From Deltaproteobacteria bacterium (GTDB taxonomy: Bacteria > JADJOY01): a DNA stretch of 64,000 nt. The notes beneath the pieces are model-generated. The model was not told where the DNA came from and did not search any database. It was given only the letters and a program-made list of their open reading frames with translations. Below, piece after piece: positions 28,356 through 38,800 of this stretch. Every line of letters starts with the position of its first letter. The first letter of the stretch is position 1. The stretch covers positions 1 through 64,000 of the forward strand of contig JADJOY010000022.1 in the NCBI GenBank assembly GCA_016713535.1, read 5' to 3'. Made by a program: the position numbers and the translations under genes.

Positions 28356-28947
28356 TCAGCCTCGGCGGGCGCCGGCGCCCGCGCACGTACGCCGGATGAA
28401 GTTCGCGAGCAGCTCCATGCCGGACTCGGTCAGGATCGACTCCGGGTGGAACTGCACGCCCTCCACCAGGCCATCGGCCGTTCGCACGCCCATGATCTCG
28501 CCGTCCTCCCTCCGCGAGGTGATCGTCAGCTCGAGGCAACGTCGGCTCGGAGATCACCAGCGAGTGGTAGCGCGTCGCGCGAAACGGGTTGGGCAGCCCC
28601 TCGAACACGCCCGCTCCGTCGTGCGTGACCTGCGAGACCTTGCCGTGCATGAGCCTGCGGGCCCGCACGATCTCCGCTCCGTACGCGGCGCCGATCGACT
28701 GGTGCCCGAGGCACACGCCGAGCAGCGGGACCTGCCCGCGGACGCGCTCGATCAAGGCGACGCTGATGCCCGCCTCCTTGGGCGTGCACGGCCCCGGCGA
28801 GATCACGATCCGGTCGGGCGCGAGCCGCTCCACCTCGTCGACCCCGATCTCGTCGTTGCGCTTCACGACCACGTCCTCGCCGAGCTCGGCGAGGTACTGG
28901 ACCAGGTTCCAGGTGAACGAGTCGTAGTTGTCGATCATGAGGAGCAT
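28356..28947 (-). CDS. trpG: Anthranilate synthase glutamine amidotransferase subunit (one-base frameshift)
   Basis: About 196 residues after correction. It starts [19 protein letters not shown]; the nucleophile Cys is in [10 protein letters not shown]. Near 28530-28535 the frame shifts by one base, after which the chain continues [16 protein letters not shown] and contains QFHPESIL with the His-Glu of the triad, ending ANFIRRTC. It supplies ammonia to TrpE. It begins one base after the trpE stop. Confidence 0.9.
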
Positions 28948-28948
28948 G

Positions 28949-30494
<1,546 letters not shown>

Positions 30495-30765
30495 CGTCGC
30501 TCGGGCGAGACGCACGGCCGGTGGACCCTGCACGGCTCGCAAAAAGACGGGAGTATACCCGCGCGACTCGGGTTGGCGATGCGGCGCGAGCGCGCGCGTC
30601 GGAGGCCGCGCCCAGGTCGGCCCGGCCCTGGCCCCGGCGCGCGCCGGGGCGACGCCGGCGGGCTCGCGCGAGCCGACTCGGGGGTGAGACCCGCACGAAT
30701 CGGCGGCGACGGCGCGCCGCGGCTCCACGCGCGGGCGGGGGGGGGCTCGAGCAGCCCTCCGAAAA
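30495..30765 (-). promoter_or_regulatory. Intergenic leader of trpE: possible -10 box and a 20-bp palindrome
   Basis: The 271-base gap holds TATACT on the minus strand (30557-30552), about 58 bases before trpE, but no acceptable -35 box. A perfect palindrome GCCCCGGCGC/GCGCCGGGGC lies at 30631-30650 and a G9 run at 30737-30745. I find no leader peptide with tandem Trp codons and no terminator with a T-run, so classical attenuation is not supported. Confidence 0.35.
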
Positions 30766-31737
30766 TCACCGCGCCGACATCACCTCGGCGCCCCGGAAGC
30801 CCTCCGCGGCGAGCTTCTTCTGTGCAGCCTTCGCCTCGGCGGTCGTCTTGAACTTGCCGACCCGGACCCGGTACCAGGTGCCGTTCGGGAGCTCGACCTT
30901 GTTGATGTACGGCGTCGCGCCGTGAGCCCGGATCCGGGTCGCGAGCTGGTCAGCGTCGCTCTTGCTCTGGAGCGCGGCCACCTGCACGACGAAGCCCGGG
31001 CTGCCCTTGTCGGGCGTGCTCTGCGACTCCGGCGTGATCCGGAGCTGTCCGGAGCTCGCCGACGGCGCCGCTGGCTTGGTCGCGACGGGCGCCGCTGGCT
31101 TGGCGGCCGCGACCTTCGCTTCCTTGTCCGCCGCGGTCTCCTTCGGTGGCTTCGTCGCCTCGCCCGGCTTGGCCACCGCAGCCTTGGCAGCGGGCTCGGT
31201 CCCCGGCGCCGAATCGCGCGACGGGCTCGCCGCGCTCGCCTTGGCCGCACCCGCCGCACCGGGCGCGCTGCGGAAGATCGTGCAGTCGGGCCCGGGCTGC
31301 GGCGCTTCGGCCGGCACGCTCGCCGCCGCTCCGCCAGCGGGCTTCGACGCCGCCATCGGCGGCTCGTCACCCAGCGGCGCCGCCGAGCCGGCGCTCGCCC
31401 CACGCTCCTCGCCATGCGCCGGCTGGCCCGGCGGCTCGCGTCGTGGTCCGGGCGGCTCGGCCGTGGTGCCGGCGCGGGCGGCGGTCTCGACCTGCTTCGA
31501 ACCGAGCCCGTCGCGGTGGGCACCAGCGGCCCCCTCCGGACTGGCCTTGGCCTCGGACTTCGGATCGGGGAGCTTGACGGTCTCGCCACCGCGTTCGGGG
31601 CGCAACACGTCGAGCTCCCGACCGGCCTTCATGCCGAGCGCGAAGGCCAGCGCCACGACGACCAGCAGCCCCACCAGGAACCCAGCCGCCTTGAGCGGCG
31701 ACGTCCCCTGGGAGGCCGAACCCGAACGATGATCCAT
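30766..31737 (-). CDS. SPOR-domain inner-membrane protein
   Basis: A 323-residue protein from ATG 31737, behind a GAGG ribosome site. A short cytoplasmic segment is followed by one transmembrane helix (about residues 15-36, AAGFLVGLLVVVALAFALG), then a long Ala/Pro/Lys/Glu-rich low-complexity stretch of about 190 residues, and a C-terminal SPOR domain (FVVQVAALQSKSDADQLATR to WYRVRVGKFKTTAEA). SPOR domains bind denuded glycan strands of septal peptidoglycan, so a role at the division site, as for FtsN or DedD, is likely. The single Cys before FRSAPGA is unexplained. It stands alone, 125 bases after the lipoprotein gene. Confidence 0.85.
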   Translation of the reverse strand: MDHRSGSASQGTSPLKAAGFLVGLLVVVALAFALGMKAGRELDVLRPERGGETVKLPDPKSEAKASPEGAAGAHRDGLGSKQVETAARAGTTAEPPGPRREPPGQPAHGEERGASAGSAAPLGDEPPMAASKPAGGAAASVPAEAPQPGPDCTIFRSAPGAAGAAKASAASPSRDSAPGTEPAAKAAVAKPGEATKPPKETAADKEAKVAAAKPAAPVATKPAAPSASSGQLRITPESQSTPDKGSPGFVVQVAALQSKSDADQLATRIRAHGATPYINKVELPNGTWYRVRVGKFKTTAEAKAAQKKLAAEGFRGAEVMSAR

Positions 31738-31836
31738 CTCGGTACCTCGCGAGCGAGCGTGCCAGCCGCGCCGTGCGGGTGATCGCGTCACGCGCTCCGC
31801 GATGCAGCGCGGGGCGCGCGACACCCGCGCGACGGA

Positions 31837-31866
31837 TTCCTACCGGCTGCGGGACGGCGTCGTCAA
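31837..31866 (-). promoter_or_regulatory. Possible promoter for the SPOR-domain gene
   Basis: TTGACG (31866-31861) overlaps the stop of the upstream lipoprotein gene; TAGGAA (31842-31837) follows after 18 bases. The -35 box is good and the -10 box is weak. It would give a leader of about 95 bases. Confidence 0.3.
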
Positions 31867-32219
31867 GAGTCTCGGGGAGGAGAACCGATCGACATCTGCG
31901 CCGAGGTTGCGACCCGGATGCCGGTCTCGACCCGGAACGCAACGGTCTCGAACGCACCGACGTGGCCGGCCTCGCCGAGCGGCGCGGTCACCACCATCGA
32001 CGGCCGCGCGTCGCGCCGGATCGTGACGACCACCTGTGCGCCCTCCAGTGGGCGGTCGCTCAAGTTGAAGGCCCGACCCTCGACCACCAGCGTGCCGTCG
32101 GCGGCGATGGTGCGCAGCACGGGCCCATCCTGGAGCAGGCCCGCATCGGTCGATCCCGCGCAGCCACCGGCGACGAGCGCCGCCATCGCGAGCGCCGCCA
32201 CGAAGCCGCGGCTCCTCAT
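31863..32219 (-). CDS. Small lipoprotein with FxLYD-like fold
   Basis: A 118-residue protein with a lipoprotein signal peptide (MRSRGFVAALAMAALVAGGC); the modified Cys would be residue 20. The mature part has EGRAFNLSDRPLEGAQVVVTI and later GAFETVAFRVE, the pattern of small beta-sandwich proteins of the FxLYD type. Its start ATG overlaps the stop of the membrane-protein gene (ATGA), so it belongs to the regulator operon. The function is unknown. Asp is not at +2, so outer-membrane sorting by Lol is expected. Confidence 0.75.
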   Translation of the reverse strand: MRSRGFVAALAMAALVAGGCAGSTDAGLLQDGPVLRTIAADGTLVVEGRAFNLSDRPLEGAQVVVTIRRDARPSMVVTAPLGEAGHVGAFETVAFRVETGIRVATSAQMSIGSPPRDS

Positions 32220-33007
32220 CGACGGGGCCCTCGGTCTTCGGCCGGCTTGCGCGCCGCCTTGTCGAGAGGGATCACCTTGCCGCGAGGGGCGTCGCCCGCG
32301 GGGCGGGCCGCCGGGGCGGGCTCGCTTTCCTCGTCCTCGTGATCGCGGATGATCTGCCCCAGCAAACGGTGCTGGAGCTTGAGCGCACCGATCGCGTGCT
32401 CCTTCAGGTAGCCCTTCTCGAAGACCGTCACGCGATCGCGCCGCGCGAGCGACACCACCGTGAGCCATACCTGGAAGCTCAGGAACGCGAACAGCACCAG
32501 CTGGAAGAAGAGCCACGCCGGGTCGAGCACCGAGTGCTCGGCGATCCGCCGCCGATCGTGGACGATGCGGAGCTCTCCGCCCACGGTCTCCCCCGGCGCC
32601 CACAGCGGCACCGCCAAGGTCAGCTTGTGGAAGTCGCGCCGAAGCTGCACCGGCGGACGGGCGCTCGCGGTGCCGGTGCCCACTCCACCCGACGCCGCGC
32701 CCGCCGCGAAGGCCGGGTCGAGCTCCCACTCCTCGTTGGTCTCGCTCGGCGCGGGCGAGCGGCGCGCCAGATAATCGCTCAGGAACGCCTGACCGGCGGC
32801 GCGCGTGTGCTGGTCCGGATGCTCGCGAAAGAACCCTCGCACCTCGCGAGCGGCTTGCTCGCCGGCCATCCGGCTCTGAAGGACGACGCGCTGCTCCTCG
32901 CGATCGAGCTCCAGCCAACCGTTCGCGACCAGCAGCAGCACCACCATCAGCTCGCCAGCGACGAGCCCGATCGCCACCTTGCCGCGCCGGCCGAGCTTGA
33001 TCCGCAT
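32216..33007 (-). CDS. Two-helix membrane protein, unknown function
   Basis: A 263-residue protein. One helix at residues 10-28 (VAIGLVAGELMVVLLLVANG), a periplasmic region of about 125 residues, a second helix near 165-190 (PAWLFFQLVLFAFLSFQVW), then a charged cytoplasmic tail of about 75 residues with HAIGALKLQHRLLGQII. The layout resembles a small sensor or signal transducer without a kinase or HAMP domain that I can recognise. ATG 33007 is chosen; a GTG at 33016 in the same frame would overlap the regulator stop as GTGA and is equally possible. It lies between a transcription regulator and a lipoprotein. Confidence 0.65.
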   Translation of the reverse strand: MRIKLGRRGKVAIGLVAGELMVVLLLVANGWLELDREEQRVVLQSRMAGEQAAREVRGFFREHPDQHTRAAGQAFLSDYLARRSPAPSETNEEWELDPAFAAGAASGGVGTGTASARPPVQLRRDFHKLTLAVPLWAPGETVGGELRIVHDRRRIAEHSVLDPAWLFFQLVLFAFLSFQVWLTVVSLARRDRVTVFEKGYLKEHAIGALKLQHRLLGQIIRDHEDEESEPAPAARPAGDAPRGKVIPLDKAARKPAEDRGPRR

Positions 33008-33012
33008 GCGGC

Positions 33013-33561
33013 TCACCCCACGCGCCGCCGGGCCGGATCGGCGAACGCCCGGACGCACTCCTGGATCTCGTCCTCGGGGCGATGGCGAAGCAACATCACC
33101 ACCATCCCCTCGAAGTCGCGGCGCGTGTCGGCATCGAGGCTGCGCACCAGCCGGATCAGCGCACGCTCCTGCGAGCTCAGCTCGAGGCCCTCGGCGGCTG
33201 CGGGCTCGAGCGAGCGGGTGTCGGCCCCCCACCCCTGGCGCTCGACGTAGTGCGCGAGCCGATCCCGGCGCGCGATCTCGCGGGCCTCCTCCAGGTCGAG
33301 CCCGAGGACTTCCGCGATCTGGTCGCAGCGGCGCTCGGTGGGCGCGTCGACGCGTCCCTTCTCGAGGAGGTGGATGTACGTGTTGGTGACTCCGATCTCC
33401 TGCGCCAGTCGCGCCTGGGAGAAACCTGCCTCCCTGCGTTTCCGCCGCAAGAATTCGCCGAAGCCCGCCACGCGTTCGTCCGCTCGAGTCGCGGTCGGCC
33501 CAGGACCGACCGCACGCCCAGGATAGACCCGTAACCCGGTCCCTGAGAAATCTTTGCTCAT
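33013..33561 (-). CDS. XRE-family transcriptional regulator
   Basis: A 182-residue protein. Residues 32-95 form an XRE helix-turn-helix domain: FGEFLRRKRREAGFSQARLA, then IGVTNTYIHLLEKGR (recognition helix) and a QIAEVLGLD segment. The C-terminal half (about 110-182) is helical and charged, with RLVRSLDADTRRDFEGM, and could be a dimer or signal domain. It is transcribed divergently from the type II secretion operon, and its start is only 23 bases from the -35 box of that operon, so control of both operons is a reasonable inference. Confidence 0.8.
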   Translation of the reverse strand: MSKDFSGTGLRVYPGRAVGPGPTATRADERVAGFGEFLRRKRREAGFSQARLAQEIGVTNTYIHLLEKGRVDAPTERRCDQIAEVLGLDLEEAREIARRDRLAHYVERQGWGADTRSLEPAAAEGLELSSQERALIRLVRSLDADTRRDFEGMVVMLLRHRPEDEIQECVRAFADPARRRVG

Positions 33562-33583
33562 GGCTCGAGATTAAATCGTTCGC

Positions 33584-33613
33584 TTGACACAATCAACTAA
33601 TTTGCTTTATCAT
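33584..33613 (+). promoter_or_regulatory. Strong sigma70-type promoter of the type II secretion operon
   Basis: TTGACA (33584-33589), an 18-base spacer, and TATCAT (33608-33613), five of six matches to the -10 consensus. The surrounding 60 bases are clearly A/T-rich against the GC-rich background. The start point would be near 33620, giving an untranslated leader of about 200 bases before gspC. An inverted repeat TTGA-N5-TCAA (33584-33596) covers the -35 box and is a candidate operator for the divergent XRE regulator. Confidence 0.75.
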
Positions 33614-33822
33614 CGGTCCATGCGCTGGAGAGACCTGGGCGAGCTGCATTGCGGGTCGCACTCTCCGCACGTAAGATGCCGCGCGGCCAAGGCGTTCTTA
33701 CCCTCCCTGGCCCACCGAAGCGCCTCACTTGCTGACCCCATCCGTCTCGTCACCGTCGATCGGTTCCCGAAACCGGCGCACGCCGGAAGCGGCTTCGCAC
33801 GCAGCCCGATCGGGAGTCGACG

Positions 33823-34707
33823 GTGAGGTACGTGGCGCTGGCCACCCGCGTGATCGCGTTCCTGGCCACGGCGGCGCTCGTGGGTGACGCATTGGCGACG
33901 GTCTTCTCCGGTGCGCTCGCTCCTCGCACGGGAGGTTTTCGCCCGGCGATCGCAGCGAAGGCGCGTCCGGGCGCGGAGCGCTTCATGACCGAGGCGCTCC
34001 CGGAGCGCTTCCGTCCCATCCTCCACCGCAACCTGTTCGGCGTGCTGTCGCAGCCGGTCAGCGAGCCCCCACCGAGCGTGGCGACGAAGTCGTCGCTCAT
34101 GGAGCGCTACGAGCTGGTCGGCACCGTGGTCGCCGCGAACCCCGTCGAGTCGCGCGCGGTGGTCCGCCCGCGAGGCAGCGACGGGGGCGCGCGGACCCTG
34201 CTCGCGGGTAGCGCGCTCGACGAGACCCGCGTGGTGCGGATCGAGCAGCGCCGCGTCGTGGTGGGCGCGAGCGGCAGGCTGGAAGCGCTCGCCTTCGAGC
34301 TCGACGCGACGGACGAGTCCGCCGCCGAGCCAGGCGCGGCTCCGGCGCCGACCTCGGCGCCCGACTCCGCGGTGACCCGCGCCGGTGACGGTACCTACGA
34401 GATCGAGGCCGAGACCTTCCGGCGCGTCGGCGCCGACCCGGCGCGGCTGATGCGGGACGCCAGCTTCGTGCCCAACACCGGCCGGACCGGCACCGACGGG
34501 TGGCGGGTCTTCGCGGTGAAGCCGGGCTCGCTGTTCGCGCAGCTCGGGCTGGTCGACGGTGACGTGGTGCGCGCGATCGACGCCACCCGGCTCTCGGGTC
34601 TCGACGCCACCCTCGCCGGCCTCACCGCGCTGCGCGACGCCCACGCCTTCGAGGTCACCGTCGAGCGCGGCCAGATCGAGCGCACGCTCCGCTACCGGGT
34701 GCGTTGA
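33823..34707 (+). CDS. gspC: Type II secretion protein GspC (first copy)
   Basis: A 294-residue protein starting at GTG 33823. One N-terminal transmembrane helix (residues 5-27), then the homology region ILHRNLFGVL and YELVGTVVAANPVESRAVV that contacts the secretin, and a C-terminal PDZ-like domain (GWRVFAVKPGSLFAQLGLVDGDVVRAID). GspC links the inner-membrane platform to GspD. The nearly identical layout of the next gene points to tandem duplication. Codon use is like the rest of the operon. Confidence 0.87.
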   Translation: MRYVALATRVIAFLATAALVGDALATVFSGALAPRTGGFRPAIAAKARPGAERFMTEALPERFRPILHRNLFGVLSQPVSEPPPSVATKSSLMERYELVGTVVAANPVESRAVVRPRGSDGGARTLLAGSALDETRVVRIEQRRVVVGASGRLEALAFELDATDESAAEPGAAPAPTSAPDSAVTRAGDGTYEIEAETFRRVGADPARLMRDASFVPNTGRTGTDGWRVFAVKPGSLFAQLGLVDGDVVRAIDATRLSGLDATLAGLTALRDAHAFEVTVERGQIERTLRYRVR

Positions 34708-34829
34708 ACCATGCACACGAGCACCGCCGCCAGCGCCACGAACCGATGCCCGCCCTCCCTGCGATCGCGCTGTCTCCCCGTTTCATTTCGCGGCGCTGAC
34801 TGCCACTCTTCCCGATTCGGGACCGAGAC

Positions 34830-35757
34830 ATGAAACGAGCGGCACGAATCGCGCGATGGGTGGCATTCGTGGTGACCGCGCTCGCGGCCGCCGACGTCGT
34901 CGCGTCGCTGGTGGCGGGCCGTCTCAGTCAGGGCATCTCGGTGGCGAGCGCGCCTGGCGCCGGCCAGCCGAGGCCGCACAAGCGCTTGCCCAAGAACGAA
35001 GCCGCATACGTCACCCCGATCGTGAAGCGCAATCTGTTCCGTATCGCCTCCCTCGAGGCTCCCGCGGAGAAGAAGCCGTCCGCCGAGGAGACCACCGGAC
35101 CGCTCCAGACCAGCTCGCTCGCGCAGCGCTTCGAGCTGGTGGGGACGGTGGTCGCGACCAACCGCGCCGAGTCGGTCGCCGTGGTGCAGGAGCGAGCCGG
35201 CGCCCAGGACTCGAAGATCTACCTGGTGGGCGAGAAGCTCGGTGACGAAGCGGACATCGTCGCCGTCGAGGCGACCCGCATCGTGCTTCGAGCTCAACGG
35301 ACGCAACGAGCAGATCGCGATCGAGCTCGAGGGCGACCAGCCGGGCGCGACCGCGCCGTTTCGCCCGGTGGGCGCCTCGGCGGTCTCCCCGCCTCCGCCG
35401 CCCGGCGCCGACGCCGAGGGAATCCGCCGCAACCCGGACGGCAGCTACACGCTCGACTCGCGCATGGTCGAGGGGCAGCTCGCCAACCTCTCGGAGCTCC
35501 TCACCCAGGCCCGCGCCGTCCCCAACTTCGAGGACGGCAAGACCAACGGCTTCCGGCTCTTCAGCATCAAGCGCGGCTCGATCTTCGATCAGATCGGGCT
35601 CCGCAACGGCGACGTGATCCGCAAGGTCAACTCGAACGAGCTCAACGATCCCGCGGTGGCGCTGAACGTGTTCCAGGAGCTGCGCAGCTCGCGCGACTTC
35701 CAGGTCACCGTGCTGCGCAACAACCACGAGGAGACGCTCTCCTACCAGGTGCGCTGA
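34830..35757 (+). CDS. gspC: Type II secretion protein GspC (second copy, one frameshift)
   Basis: About 308 residues after correction of an indel near 35281-35295. It has the same order as its neighbour: transmembrane helix (ARWVAFVVTALAAADVVAS), IVKRNLFRIA, FELVGTVVATNRAESVAVV, and a PDZ-like domain (GFRLFSIKRGSIFDQIGLRNGDVIRKVN). Between FELVGT and the PDZ part the frame slips and resumes at FELNGRNEQIAIELEG. The two copies match motif by motif but differ widely elsewhere, so the duplication is old. Whether both serve one secretin or different states is unknown. Confidence 0.85.
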
Positions 35758-35840
35758 CGCTCGGCAGGCGTCGCGGCGTCGGTGACCCTCACCGATCCGG
35801 GGCCCGGGCACGAGCGAGTACTCACTCGAACGAGGTCGGA

Positions 35841-38800
35841 ATGCGAACGTGGATCCGCCCCTTCGCCGCCGCCGGCGGCCTTCTGGTCGTGCTGCTGGTA
35901 GGTCCGGGCATGGCCTTCGCCCAGGAGCCCGCGGCCGCCGAGCCCGCGGCCGCCGAGAACCCGGCGTGCTCCAAGCCGGACCCGAGCAAGAAGTACACGT
36001 TCAACTTCCACAAGATCGAGGTCGAGAAGCTCGCTGCGATCATCAACCAGATCACCTGCAAGCGGATCATCTTCGAGGAGAAGGTCCGCCAGAAGCTGAC
36101 GATCTTCTCGCAGGACGCGGTCACCGCCGAGGAGGCGTTCGAGCTCTTCCAGGCGGCGCTCGACGCGGGCGGGCAGTACACCCTGATCCCGTTCCGCGGC
36201 GGCTACAAGATCGTCCTGACCCGTGACTCCAAGGGCCTCGGCATCCCCACCTCGTCGGGGCGTGGCGATCCGTCGTCGGAGTCGATGATCGTCACCCAGA
36301 TGGTGCGGCTCAAATACGTCGACGCCGCCGAGCTCGCGCAGGTCTTCCAGCAGCTCATCTCGCGGGACGCGTCGATCGTGCCGTACCCGCCCACCAACAC
36401 CCTCATCATCACCGACACCGGCTCCAACATCCGCCGCCTCCTCGACATGGTCGCGGCGGTGGACGTCCAGGAGAGCGAGCAGCGCATCGAGGTGCTCACC
36501 CTCCAGTACGCGGCGGCCGCGGACATCGCGGAGAAGGTCGCGCAGATCCTCGCCGCCCCCGACGACGCCCAGTCGGGCGGGAACCGCACCATCCGCACGA
36601 CCCCCGGCACGCCGCGTCCGCCGACCCCGGGCGGCGTCCCGGGCGGTTCACCCGCCGAGTTCGAGATCTCGCCGGGCAAGCAGGCCAAGATCCTCCCCTA
36701 CGAGCGCACCAACTCGATCATCGTGGTGGCGGGTCAGGCCGAGATCGAGAAGGTCCGCGAGCTGGTGCGTCAGCTCGACTTCGACGCGCCGCCAGGCCGC
36801 GCGCACTTCAACGTCGTGCACCTGCGCTACGCGCGCGCCGACGAGATCGTCGAGGTCCTCGCCCAGCTCCTCGGCGGCGGTGGCGGCGGCGGAAGCGGCG
36901 GTTCGCGGAGCTCGCGCAGCCGCAGCCTGTCGGGCTCGTCGGGATTCGGCTCGTCGTCGAATCGCTTCGGCTCGAGCAGCCTCGGCGGCAGCAACGTCGC
37001 CGGCATCGGCTCGACGCTCGGCTCGGGCACCTCGTCGCTCAACCGCACGGAGGGCGGCACCGGTGTCAGCCGCGCCGCCGCGGAGGCGGGCGAGCAGTTC
37101 ACCGGGCAGGTCTCGGTGACCGCCGACCCGGCGACCAACTCGCTCCTGGTCTCCGCCTCCCCCGAGGACTTCCGGGTGCTCCGCCCGGTGATCGACGAGC
37201 TCGACGTGCGCCGCAAGCAGGTGTTCGTGGAGGCCGCGATCCTCGAGGTCGCACTCAACGACTCGCAGACGATGGGCGTGCAGATGTCCTCGATCGCCGG
37301 CGGCTCGAACGCGCTCGGCTTGATCCGGTCGAGCCTCGACCCGACCAGCCCGATCGGCGGCGTGCTCGCGGACCCCGTCAACAACTTTCCGCTCGGCTTC
37401 GGCGCGGCCATCACCTCGACGTATACCGTCCAGCTCCGCGACGCCGAGGGCAACGTCGTCGAGGTGCCTGCGGCCGCGGTGCTGATCCAGGCGCTCGCCG
37501 CGAACTCGAACGTCAACGTGCTGTCGACCCCGCACATCCTCACCACCGACAACGAGGAAGCGCAGATCGTCGTCGGCCAGCAGGTGCCCTTCCCGACCGG
37601 CACGGTGTTCTCGAACGGCGGCGTCAACCCGGTGCAGACCGTCGAGCGCCAGGACGTCGGCCTCACGCTGCGCATCACGCCGCAGATCAGCGACGCCGGC
37701 TACATCCGCCTCGACATCTTCCAGGAAGTCTCGGCCGTGGTGCCGTCCACGGACACCGAGGTCCTCACCAGCCTCGGCCCCACCACCACCAAGCGCTCGG
37801 CGGAGACCCGGGTGGTGGTGAAGGACGACCAGACGGTCGTGATCGGTGGCCTCATCCAGGACCGCCTCACCACCGTCGAGACCAAGATCCCCTACCTCGG
37901 CGACATCCCCTACCTGGGCTGGCTCTTCTCGACCAACACCGACCGTAACGAGAAGGTCAACCTGATGATCCTGCTCACGCCACGCGTGGTCCGCGAGGAC
38001 GAGGACGTCAACAAGATCAGCAACAACAAGCGCCAGGACACCGACGACTTCTACCAGGGCAGCCAGCAGGTCAACCCGCTCGAGAACTACATCGACCGCC
38101 TCCACGAGCAGTATCCGCCGCAGCGGCCCGCCGAGGTCCCCGAGCCGAAGGCGCTGATCTACACGCCGCCCCGCACCATCGATGGCCGCGACAACCAGGG
38201 CATCGAGGGCTCGACCTATTCGTCGCCCGGCGCGGCCCCCGGGGCGCCGATCCCGACCGGGCGCACGTCGGTCGGACCCGGAGCGGCGACCGCGCCTTCC
38301 GGCCGCACCTTGCCCGTTCCCGCGGCGCCGGTGATCCCACCGGCTTCGCCGCCACCGGCGGCGTCCACTCCGCCACCCGCGGCCCGCCTCGACGTCACCC
38401 CCGAGCCCGACCTGTCGAGGGCGGCGCCTCCACCGGCCGCGCGGCCTGCGTTCGACACCCGGGGCGCGGAAGCGCCGGTGCCGGCGCCCTCGTTCACGAC
38501 GCCCGCGCCCGAGGCGCGGAGCGAGCGCGCTGGCACGATCCGCGCTGCGCTCGGTCCCGTGCCCCCGCCCGGGTTCGAGTCGAGCCCACTCGAGCTCACC
38601 TTGCAGACCGCAGCCGCCAAGAACCAGCGGATCGTCGGGCTCCTGGTGTTCGTCGACGGTGATCTGGTGTTCTCGCGTCACGCCGACACCGGCGTGCTCG
38701 AGTCGCCTGCGCCGATCACCCTGTTCGTGAACGGTCTCCCGGCCGGTGACCACGAGGTCAAGATCTCGCTCGACGTCAGCGATCCCAGAAAGAAGTCCCA

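Noticed and set aside
30495-30765. Trp attenuator before trpE
   Set aside because: No leader peptide with adjacent Trp codons and no terminator hairpin with a T-run on the minus strand.
33584-33826. 80-codon frame upstream of gspC
   Set aside because: It begins in the promoter spacer and has no conserved features or ribosome site; it is better read as leader.
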